Below, piece after piece: positions 6,716 through 13,112 of a stretch of DNA of 13,112 nt. A program made the translations under genes and the position numbers. This stretch comes from Planctomycetaceae bacterium UBA2671 (GTDB lineage: Bacteria > Planctomycetota > Planctomycetia > Planctomycetales > Planctomycetaceae), in the NCBI GenBank assembly GCA_002359185.1, contig DEML01000012.1, forward strand, positions 1 through 13,112, written 5' to 3'. The notes beneath the pieces were generated by a model that saw only the letters and a list, made by a program, of their open reading frames with translations, ran no database searches and was not told the DNA's origin. The number at the start of each line of letters is the position of its first letter. The stretch's first letter is position 1.

Positions 6716-7174
6716 TTATCCCTCGCCACTCATTGAGGAAATCACATCGTCCTCATCAGGACTCTTTTTCAGATCGAATGTGAATCGAGATTCATTCTCA
6801 TCAGTGACGACTACTTTCGCCACTCCATTTTCCTGATACAGCATAGAAATTTCCAGAGGCTGAGAAGAGTCTTTGACTTTTGTGTCTTCTTTACTAAGGA
6901 CCTTAACCAGATATTCCCCGGCAGGTGCTCCCTTACCGTAACGATGAGTTTCCAATTGAAACTGCCCCATCGAATCCGTCAGGCCAAAAGCGCGTGCACC
7001 GCTCGGAGCATCAAAGACAACACTGGCATTCTGGACCGGCTGCCCCTCAAAGGTAATTATCCCCGTAACCGATTTCATCTCGTAATCTGCTTGTCCAGAT
7101 CCTGAACATCCGACCTGGAAACACATGGCAGCCATCAGGAAAAAGAACTTAGGTAATTCATGCTTTAAATTCAT
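6716..7174 (-). CDS. Lipoprotein with carboxypeptidase-regulatory-like (transthyretin-like) domain
   Basis: A 152-residue protein. The N-terminus MNLKHELPKFFFLMAAMCFQVGC ends in a lipobox-like QVGC, with Gln at the -3 place where Leu is usual, so Cys23 is the probable lipid anchor. The following region holds a beta-sandwich of the carboxypeptidase-regulatory type: VTGIITFEGQPVQNASVVFD, then DSMGQFQL and PAGEYLVKVL. This arrangement is very common in planctomycete lipoproteins encoded directly after DUF1559 genes; the role is unknown, perhaps binding or cell-envelope structure. The C-terminal tail is acidic. It lies 73 bases after the DUF1559 gene on the same strand, and the shared terminator follows, so the two form an operon. 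No good ribosome binding site stands out. Confidence 0.87.
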   Translation of the reverse strand: MNLKHELPKFFFLMAAMCFQVGCSGSGQADYEMKSVTGIITFEGQPVQNASVVFDAPSGARAFGLTDSMGQFQLETHRYGKGAPAGEYLVKVLSKEDTKVKDSSQPLEISMLYQENGVAKVVVTDENESRFTFDLKKSPDEDDVISSMSGEG

Positions 7175-7247
7175 AAACAGTGATCCAATCCGTTAACCCC
7201 AAGAGAGTAATGAAGTAGGAATAAGAAGAAGGTTTATTCAAATCAAC

Positions 7248-8231
7248 TTAAAACTCCCCCAGGACCTCACCGTCATCACGGGCTGCCAACCAGTTCGTGG
7301 TTTGTGAATCCAGATTTTCTGATAGGAATCTGACACTGCCATCAGTCAAGAGAAACTGTACTCCCCCCTTGTGATGTGAGCTGAACGAATTGCTATTGGT
7401 TCCGTTAATCGAGTAGAGCGTTTCTGGGTTTCCACTTCCGTTGAGCGCTCGTAACGTCTGATGAGTCGCAACGTTGCTGGGGGATCCATCAGCATCAACT
7501 CCAGCCCAGACTGAACCACGATAATCAATCAGTGTTCCTGAAGAATTGCGTACTCCATTGATCCCATAGGCAACTTCACCAATCATCAATGTATTTGAGG
7601 TGCCATCAGTAATGTCACGAAACTTTTCTGAACTATTTGGACTAAACACACCATTTCCACCACTGATACAACTTCCCTGGTAATAGGCACAGTTATCACC
7701 TGTGTAATTGAATTGTGTATTCAAATCACCAAATACCCCTTTGTAGGTGGAAAGGGCATGAGGCTCATCTGTCGAACCCCCAATCAACGCTTCATTCAGA
7801 TTTCCACCAGGGCAGCTGGGACAGCGAAATGTCTCGATAGGTGTTTGAGTCAAAGGAACCATCGTAGCCGATCGTGAGAGAATGGTTGTGTTGGGTGATA
7901 ATGCGTCCCATAGAGCCGTCTGTTCGAGTTGTGGCAGAATCATCGTCCCCCAACCCCAACCCGGACCCGCAAATGTCGACGAAACGCTGTAATCGCGACG
8001 ATAGAACCCGGATGGAAAACAGGAATGGGCATCGTGATAATTGTGAAGTGCCAAACCGATTTGTTTCAAATTGTTTTTACAGGAAGAACGACGTGCTGCT
8101 TCCCGAGCCTGCTGAACAGCTGGCAGTAGTAATGCTACCAATATGGCAATAATGGCGATAACAACTAACAATTCGATGAGCGTGAATGCTTTTCGATTCT
8201 GTACCGAAACCGACAATTTAGAATCTTTCAT
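7248..8231 (-). CDS. DUF1559 domain protein with type II prepilin-like N-terminus
   Basis: A 327-residue protein. The start at 8231 is preferred over an upstream in-frame start at 8273 because GAGG lies about six bases ahead of it, and because the short leader fits a prepilin. The leader ends NRKA, followed by FTLIELLVVIAIIAILVALLLPAVQ (here split as FTLIELL plus a hydrophobic helix): cleavage after Ala15, with Glu at +5 of the mature form. Next comes the family hallmark QAREAARRSSCKNNLKQIGL and LHNYHD, and the C-terminal signature GGVQFLLTDGSVRFLSEN. DUF1559 proteins are pseudopilin-like, exported, present in tens to hundreds of copies in planctomycete genomes, and of unknown function. The gene leads the operon with the lipoprotein. 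It has a long leader region (8232-8515) without an obvious promoter. Confidence 0.96.
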   Translation of the reverse strand: MKDSKLSVSVQNRKAFTLIELLVVIAIIAILVALLLPAVQQAREAARRSSCKNNLKQIGLALHNYHDAHSCFPSGFYRRDYSVSSTFAGPGWGWGTMILPQLEQTALWDALSPNTTILSRSATMVPLTQTPIETFRCPSCPGGNLNEALIGGSTDEPHALSTYKGVFGDLNTQFNYTGDNCAYYQGSCISGGNGVFSPNSSEKFRDITDGTSNTLMIGEVAYGINGVRNSSGTLIDYRGSVWAGVDADGSPSNVATHQTLRALNGSGNPETLYSINGTNSNSFSSHHKGGVQFLLTDGSVRFLSENLDSQTTNWLAARDDGEVLGEF

Positions 8232-8515
8232 GATGACCCTCAAAATGGTATTGAATACGATTGCAAGCCACATGAGATTATTTTCTTCATGTTGGCTGCT
8301 TTAAGTTAATCAGTTATAAACGCTCTTCAAGTAAGTGCGAGAGTCGTTTGCGCAAAGTGATTAACGTTTTTTGCAGTCATAAGTTCAACCCGATATCGGG
8401 CGAAGGCAGGCATGTGTGAAACAGGGAGTGTGCGGAGTGTCATGTAGGGAGGTTTACTCGCAGAGAGATTTCTCACTGGAGCGATCAGAAGGCTCACCCA
8501 TCAATAAGGAGGGAT
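8232..8515. promoter_or_regulatory. Intergenic region ahead of the DUF1559 operon
   Basis: 284 bases with no gene, between the end of the regulator gene and the DUF1559 start. It must hold the operon promoter, but no consensus pair stands out. It contains a perfect 12-bp palindrome CCCGATATCGGG (8389-8400), a TTTGCGCAAA palindrome (8348-8357), and inverted GTTAATCA/TGATTAAC copies (8305-8312 and 8358-8365). Any could be an operator; none is proven. Confidence 0.4.
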
Positions 8516-9709
8516 TTATTCAGTCGCAGTGCTGTAGGAGTAATTACGACGGAATTGACCAGGAGTCTGGCTGGTAAGCCGTTTGAAGAATCGGAGCATC
8601 GCATTCTGGCAGCTGAATCCGGTTCGATCACTGATTTCTGATAAAGAAAGTGTGGTCCGTTTTAAATAGGATTTTATGACTTCCAGCCGAGCCGAGCGAA
8701 TTTCATCAGCGGGAGTACGATTCAGTGAACGTCGGAAACGCTCCTCAAGAGAACGGCGAGAAACATTGAGTGCTCGAGTCAGTTCATCCACACTGATTCC
8801 ACTGGCCGAATTCCGACGGATAAAGGCAACCGCTTCCTGAACAATATCATCTTGTGTAAATATCGTATCAGTCGAAGTTTTCTCAACAATTCCTTCAGGC
8901 TGAATTAAAATGGGTGCTTCTCGAGGCGCTCCGCCATTCATCAATCGCTGCAGTTCTTTGGCCGCTTCAAATCCAACGGTTTCAGTCGATTGCTGAACAT
9001 AAGATATCGGGAAGGGGCACAGCGAAGAGATCGTAGGCTCGTGTTCAATCGCCAAGATTGCAATATCGTTGGGAATTTCGAATTGCTCATTGAGACTCGT
9101 CAACATTATTTCTCGGGCCACGTTAGTCGACCAGGCGATCAATCCAACAGGTTTTGGCAATGAATGAATCCAGTCTCGCATCCGGCTTCTCTGAAAATCG
9201 TAATCTGACGAGGGAAAATTTGGATCCGGATCAAAACAATTCAATGAGCCACCAACACCGTCAACGACTGATTTCAACTCATCCAATACGGGATCGTTAT
9301 AGTTATAACAAAGAGGTGGACCAATATAGGCAAACGATTCAAATCCACGCTCAACATAGTATTCCGCAGCCATTCGTCCACAGGCTTTGGGATCGGAAAT
9401 CACTTTGGGGCAATCCAGAGAATGTTCTGTATGCCAGGAAACATTGACACAGGGGATCCCTCGCGATTTCACAGAATCGTGAATTTCCTCATCAGCGATT
9501 CGAGCAATAATCCCCTGTCCAGACCAGTCAGAGGGAAGAAGAGGTTTCTGTGAGAAATTTCGAGGAGCCAGCCAAAAGTCCCAACTGTCATATTCGTCAG
9601 CAAAGCTCACAATTCCGCTGACGACCGAGCGAGACCATTGACTCGCATTCAGGACCAGCAACGCGATTCTAAGTCGATCATTCATCGCCGGGATACGACA
9701 CGCGATCAT
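8516..9709 (-). CDS. XylR-type transcription regulator (periplasmic-binding-like domain plus AraC HTH)
   Basis: A 397-residue protein when started at the ATG at 9709, which has GGAGAGGTG about nine bases upstream. An upstream TTG and a downstream ATG (at 9685) have no such support. Residues about 12-285 form a LacI/PBP1-like sugar- or ligand-binding domain (RIALLV, then IPCVNVSW, VISDPKACGRMAAEYYVERG, and IAILAIEHEPTISSLCPF with the usual hinge). Residues 284-397 are an AraC-type domain with two helix-turn-helix units, near 307-327 and 355-377, ending TPGQFRRNY. Length and order match E. coli XylR (392 residues). Members sense a small ligand and activate adjacent genes. No xylose gene is nearby. 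It faces the 10047-12997 genes across 337 bases, which are the best candidate targets; the ligand is unknown. Confidence 0.93.
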   Translation of the reverse strand: MIACRIPAMNDRLRIALLVLNASQWSRSVVSGIVSFADEYDSWDFWLAPRNFSQKPLLPSDWSGQGIIARIADEEIHDSVKSRGIPCVNVSWHTEHSLDCPKVISDPKACGRMAAEYYVERGFESFAYIGPPLCYNYNDPVLDELKSVVDGVGGSLNCFDPDPNFPSSDYDFQRSRMRDWIHSLPKPVGLIAWSTNVAREIMLTSLNEQFEIPNDIAILAIEHEPTISSLCPFPISYVQQSTETVGFEAAKELQRLMNGGAPREAPILIQPEGIVEKTSTDTIFTQDDIVQEAVAFIRRNSASGISVDELTRALNVSRRSLEERFRRSLNRTPADEIRSARLEVIKSYLKRTTLSLSEISDRTGFSCQNAMLRFFKRLTSQTPGQFRRNYSYSTATE

Positions 9710-10046
9710 CTTATCAGCACCTCTCCAATTCAAATCATATTCATAGGTGAAATAGATAGACTGGTAAATCTACTTAGAACATAAGATATGCAATCGACGT
9801 TCCAAATTCGTTCGTGACTGAGAGATTGTTAAAATAATCAATATTCCCCGAACAAATTTGAGCCTGATTTGTTAATGTTCATTGAATATACTCATAACAA
9901 AGCAATAGCGTGAATTGTTATCTTTTCTGCGCACAATGTGCTTGCCAATTTTTCACTTTTACAGAAACTGCCTATGTTGATGGCGGGTATGCATAGTCTT
10001 CCCGCACCCCTCCCTTTTCAAACACGATGAATTTAAAAGGAAGTTT
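9710..10046. promoter_or_regulatory. Divergent promoter region between the regulator and the Ntn-hydrolase gene
   Basis: 337 AT-rich bases with no gene, serving both the minus-strand regulator and the plus-strand genes. TATACT at 9887-9892 is a fair -10 for the plus strand but lacks a good -35, which suits an activator-dependent promoter. Three TTGTTA copies lie at 9826, 9869 and 9915 (spacings 43 and 46). An odd-centred inverted repeat GCACAATGTGC is at 9931-9941. These are candidate operators for the XylR-type protein; none is confirmed. Confidence 0.45.
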
Positions 10047-11360
10047 ATGCGAGCCCGACAAAAACAATTGACGATTCGAGCAGGTGTGATCCTCTGGGCG
10101 ACACTCTTGGTGTTTTTACCTTCGGTTGTCACAGCATGTACAACCGCCGTCATCAGCGGGAGAGCGACAGTTGATGGTCGCCCCATTCTATGGAAGAACC
10201 GAGATACGTCATCTCGTCGGAATGAAGTGGCTTTTATCGAGGGAGGAGAACTTCGAGCCATAGCAGTAGTCAATGCTGGCAGTCGCAGTTCAGCCTGGAT
10301 GGGTGTCAATGAAGCGGGCTTTTGTATCGAAAACTCAGTGAGTAGAGATCTGAAAATAGAAGAGAAAACCAGTGGTCCCGGCAATGGTGGGTTTATGAAA
10401 CTGGCTCTTCAGACTTGTCGAACCGTTGAAGAGTTTCGTCTGCTTCTGGAAAAAACAAATACCTCAGGCCGCAGCACCGTTAGTAATTATGGTGTAATCG
10501 ATGCCCATGGCGGTGCGGCTTTGTTTGAGACAGGTCCGAAATCATTCAAAATGTTTGATGCAAACGATCCCGATATCGCACCAGATGGATTCCTCGTTCG
10601 TTCCAATTTTGCAACGACTGCCCAAGGGGTAAGTCCACAGCCGACACTCGAAGAGTTATCCGAAAAAACGATCGTGTCAGCCGATCGATTCAGTCAGGCC
10701 TGCACTCTGCTCAGTTCTCCGGATGAAGCAGGGATCTCTATCGAGTATATGATCCGAAATGTCTGTCGGGATCTGTCCGATACACCGGGTGTTCCCGTTT
10801 GTGGAAGTGTGAATGATCCCTCAGGAAAGCTCCCCGAAATCATCAATGCTGACTCCATGATCAGTCGGACAACGACCGTATCAGCCGCTGTTTTTCACGG
10901 CGTGAAAGCAGGGGAAGATCCCTTGATGACAACGATGTGGGCCTTTCTGGGGGATCCCAAATTTTCCATCGCGGTTCCCTGCTGGACATCAATGAGCGAC
11001 ATTGCCTCACCACTCGTCGGAGAATCGGAAGCACCGATCGGTGCGATTGCCAACACCATGCGAGGCTGGAGTTTTGTCGATGGAGGCAATGGAGTTGATT
11101 CTACCGTATTAACGGGAATTTGGAGTGATGTCTGGAAGGTGGAAGATCAGATTCTATCCGCGACTGCCAAAGCTCGCTCAAAATGGGAATCCAAAGGGGG
11201 CAACCCAAGAGATATGAATGCGGTTCATATGGAGAGTGCTCGTCGTTCCTATCATGCTATGTTGACCGAACTCCGACAACTCAAGAACGCCGCACTCACC
11301 ATTAAAACTCCTGCCCCACCAAAGTTTGAGCCAGTCACTAAGACAATTCTGGTTCCTTAA
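10047..11360 (+). CDS. Secreted Ntn-hydrolase of the acyltransferase/bile-salt-hydrolase (C45/C59) type
   Basis: A 437-residue protein with AAGGAAG before its ATG. Signal peptide about residues 1-30 ends VVTA, and the next residue is Cys31 in ACTTAVISG. In this family an N-terminal Cys exposed by cleavage is the nucleophile, and the NRD at 51-53 is a conserved partner; a downstream SNYGVIDAHGGAALFE fits the oxyanion and core-strand region. Such enzymes split or transfer acyl-amide bonds (penicillin acyl, acyl-homoserine lactone, conjugated bile salts, short peptides). The substrate here is unknown. VTAC also reads as a lipobox, so the Cys could instead be a lipid anchor, which would make it a non-catalytic lipoprotein. 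It is the first of three plus-strand genes, 53 bases before the next. A C-terminal helical segment (about 375-437) is unlike the core. Confidence 0.85.
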   Translation: MRARQKQLTIRAGVILWATLLVFLPSVVTACTTAVISGRATVDGRPILWKNRDTSSRRNEVAFIEGGELRAIAVVNAGSRSSAWMGVNEAGFCIENSVSRDLKIEEKTSGPGNGGFMKLALQTCRTVEEFRLLLEKTNTSGRSTVSNYGVIDAHGGAALFETGPKSFKMFDANDPDIAPDGFLVRSNFATTAQGVSPQPTLEELSEKTIVSADRFSQACTLLSSPDEAGISIEYMIRNVCRDLSDTPGVPVCGSVNDPSGKLPEIINADSMISRTTTVSAAVFHGVKAGEDPLMTTMWAFLGDPKFSIAVPCWTSMSDIASPLVGESEAPIGAIANTMRGWSFVDGGNGVDSTVLTGIWSDVWKVEDQILSATAKARSKWESKGGNPRDMNAVHMESARRSYHAMLTELRQLKNAALTIKTPAPPKFEPVTKTILVP

Positions 11361-11413
11361 GCAGTCACACGACCTTCATTAATAACTGTATCATTTCAAT
11401 AAGGCTGAATTCG

Positions 11414-12181
11414 ATGAATAAATTCTCCCAAGCCATTCTTCTGACGAGTCTACTGATGCTTATGGCGATGCCAACAATTGTTATCGCTGAAAATGTGCAA
11501 CTCGTTCGCGTGGCTATCTATGATTATTCCGAAGAAATCTCCAATGGCCCCAGTAACCTGTTGCGATTTTTAATTCCTGAACATGGCTTCTCTGCACAGC
11601 GAGTTTCACCGGAGCAAATACAGGAAGGTTGTCTCAAAGAATTTGATGTGCTGATTATGCCCGGCGGTTCCGGCAGTAAACAGTCGGAAAAATTGCAGGA
11701 AAGTGGTCGTGCACAAGTGAAGGAATTTGTTCGTAATGGGGGCGGGTATGTCGGAATCTGCGCAGGCTCCTATCTCGCATCCTCTCACTATTCGTGGTCA
11801 CTCAGTTTGATAAACGCCAAAGTCTGGGACCGTGAACACTGGGCTAGAGGTCAGGGAACTGTTTCGTTATGTCTGACCAGTTCAGGCTGCGAAGTCCTGG
11901 GCAGCAAACAAAATGAAGTTGACGTCTATTACGGACAAGGGCCGCTCCTGGTTCCTGATAATCAGTCTGATCTTCCCGGATATGAAGTCCTGGCCTCATA
12001 CGGCAGCGAAATCGCCAAGAAAGGCGCTCCTGTTGAAGCCATGATCGACACTCATGCTGTGATCCGTTCCAAATATGGCGAAGGAAGAGTCATTTGTTTC
12101 AGCCCACACCCTGAAACCAAGGATGGCCCAAACTCACTGATGGCTTCTGGCATTTACTGGGCCGCTCAGGTGAAACCATAA
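11414..12181 (+). CDS. Secreted BPL_N-type (class I glutamine-amidotransferase-like) protein
   Basis: A 255-residue protein. Signal peptide about residues 1-25 ends VIA. The rest is a class I amidotransferase-like fold with all motifs: MPGGSGS at about 82-88, nucleophile elbow GICAGSY with Cys116, and the His-Glu pair in SPHPE (H232, E234). YYGQGPLL (172-179) and the fold match the N-terminal domain of biotin-protein ligase (BPL_N), a family often secreted in planctomycetes. The retained Cys-His-Glu suggests a real hydrolase or amidase, but the reaction is not known. AAGG about nine bases ahead of the ATG is a fair ribosome binding site. It follows the Ntn-hydrolase gene by 53 bases and is presumably co-transcribed with it. 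An inverted repeat lies just after it. Confidence 0.9.
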   Translation: MNKFSQAILLTSLLMLMAMPTIVIAENVQLVRVAIYDYSEEISNGPSNLLRFLIPEHGFSAQRVSPEQIQEGCLKEFDVLIMPGGSGSKQSEKLQESGRAQVKEFVRNGGGYVGICAGSYLASSHYSWSLSLINAKVWDREHWARGQGTVSLCLTSSGCEVLGSKQNEVDVYYGQGPLLVPDNQSDLPGYEVLASYGSEIAKKGAPVEAMIDTHAVIRSKYGEGRVICFSPHPETKDGPNSLMASGIYWAAQVKP

Positions 12182-12206
12182 ACCGGGCCATGATTATTTC
12201 TGACAT

Positions 12207-12234
12207 CTGCTGAAATCACTATTATCTTCAGCAG
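12207..12234 (+). terminator. Hairpin after the BPL_N-type gene, weak or partial terminator
   Basis: CTGCTGAA (12207-12214) and TTCAGCAG (12227-12234) pair perfectly around a 12-base loop; outer GAC/GTC can add pairs past a bulge. No T run follows (GTCTAGTCTAATTC), so it may only attenuate before the 12272 gene, or stabilise the upstream message end. Confidence 0.4.
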
Positions 12235-12271
12235 GTCTAGTCTAATTCTACAAAATTAAATTGAGAACGGA

Positions 12272-12997
12272 ATGTCTGAGTTACCGCCTGTCAATGCTCC
12301 TTATTTTGAGTTTGGACAATTTCAGAGGACGCCAAAGTCACTGCCTGAAAATGCACTGATCTATAATTATCCATGGGATGAACTGCCCCCGTTCGGAGAA
12401 TCCGATCAGACTATTTCTCTGCTGGGGTACGGTAGTTTGATGAATCGGTCCTCCGCCGCTCAGGTACTCTGCTCCGAGACCATGTCAACTGCTCGCTCTG
12501 TAATTGCCTGGGGGGCTCGCCGGGTTTACAACACCATCAGCCTGAATCGGATGGCATATGCAGAATACTGCCATCCTGCAGATTCAGATTATGGTGTCTT
12601 AAACGCCATGACAGCTGACGGCCATTGGTTCAATGCCGTTGAATACCAGGTCCGCCAGGAGGATATTGAATTTCTCCGCACCAGAGAAAAAGCCTACGAT
12701 CTCATTCCCGTCTGGATTTCCGACTGCAACACTCCCGCAGAGACGAATCGCTGGGCCTACTTTTTTTCGCGGAGACAATCATACTGGAACGATACTCAGA
12801 TCCTGTATGATGCCGTCGTTCCCCTGGAAAAGTATCATCAAATCTGTGAAACCGGCTGCCGGGAAATTGCTGAAGACTTCCTGGAGATGTTCCGTCAATC
12901 GACTTGGTTGAACAACGGGAATCAATCCCTGAGTATATCCGAAGAAATCATAAGGCTGGATTTGCAAACGGCTGCCGTCGCAAGAAGAGCGATCTGA
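12272..12997 (+). CDS. Gamma-glutamylcyclotransferase-like protein
   Basis: A 241-residue protein with no signal peptide, so probably cytoplasmic. The substrate-binding loop LLGYGSLMN (50-58) is the hallmark of GGCT/AIG2/ChaC-like proteins, and E139 in RTREKAYDLIPV is in the place of their catalytic acid (which forms 5-oxoproline from gamma-glutamyl groups). GGCT-like proteins act on gamma-glutamyl amino acids, glutathione or gamma-glutamylamines; which of these applies here cannot be told. The N-terminal 40 residues and the C-terminal helix (about 185-241) are extras beyond the core of about 110-150 residues. The ribosome binding site is weak. It lies 90 bases after the BPL_N-type gene with a hairpin in between, so it may be transcribed separately. 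Identity by motif is fair to good. Confidence 0.75.
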   Translation: MSELPPVNAPYFEFGQFQRTPKSLPENALIYNYPWDELPPFGESDQTISLLGYGSLMNRSSAAQVLCSETMSTARSVIAWGARRVYNTISLNRMAYAEYCHPADSDYGVLNAMTADGHWFNAVEYQVRQEDIEFLRTREKAYDLIPVWISDCNTPAETNRWAYFFSRRQSYWNDTQILYDAVVPLEKYHQICETGCREIAEDFLEMFRQSTWLNNGNQSLSISEEIIRLDLQTAAVARRAI

Positions 12998-13112
12998 TAA
13001 CACATATTTTCGAGAGACTTGATAATTATCACTACTCCTTTGATATCGATGAAAGAGTTGCGTTGTGTGGAAAATGTAATTCCCCTGTAGCTGGAGAATC
13101 ACACTCACTCTT

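Noticed and set aside
8516..9709. Xylose-operon assignment for the regulator
   Set aside because: The domain layout matches XylR, but there is no xylose isomerase, kinase or transporter in the window.
1..13112. CRISPR array, tRNA, rRNA, toxin-antitoxin or defence island
   Set aside because: I found no regularly spaced repeats, no tRNA-like cloverleaf and no known defence protein.

Overview
The window most likely comes from a member of the Planctomycetota (Planctomycetales type). The strongest sign is a prepilin-like DUF1559 protein (7248-8231) followed by a small lipoprotein with a carboxypeptidase-regulatory-like domain, a gene pair very common in that phylum. The serine/threonine kinase with an N-terminal zinc-finger-like segment, the PBP1/AraC XylR-type regulator and the many secreted proteins fit the same source. 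The genus assignment is open.

Layout. 1-707 (-): N-terminal part of a protein kinase running off the left edge. 857-1420 (-): small two-helix membrane protein. 1574-2215 (-): a secreted protein whose frame is cut by one TAA directly followed by ATG, so either two tiny genes or one interrupted gene. 2216-3240: gene-poor and scrambled, with one unrecognised minus-strand gene (2673-3098, with a good terminator) and short coding-like remnants. About 3245-3868: an IS200-type insertion sequence whose tnpA carries an in-frame TGA and whose start codon lies in a perfect 13-bp hairpin. 3948-6494 (-): large secreted M14 metallocarboxypeptidase with a glutamine-amidotransferase-like C-terminus. 6716-8231 (-): the DUF1559 and lipoprotein operon, ended by a strong hairpin terminator. 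8516-9709 (-): XylR-type regulator. 10047-12997 (+): three genes transcribed away from the regulator, namely a secreted Ntn-hydrolase (C45/bile-salt-hydrolase type), a secreted BPL_N/GATase1-like protein and a gamma-glutamylcyclotransferase-like protein.

How they may work together. The right half is rich in enzymes of amide, peptide and glutamyl bonds: M14 peptidase, Ntn amide hydrolase, class I amidotransferase-like protein and GGCT-like protein. A regulator with a ligand-binding domain faces three of them across a 337-bp divergent intergenic region. A locus for sensing and breaking down an amide or peptide compound is a reasonable hypothesis, but it is inference. I saw no CRISPR array, tRNA, rRNA or recognisable defence system. 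The left half looks like ordinary accessory DNA with visible gene decay.
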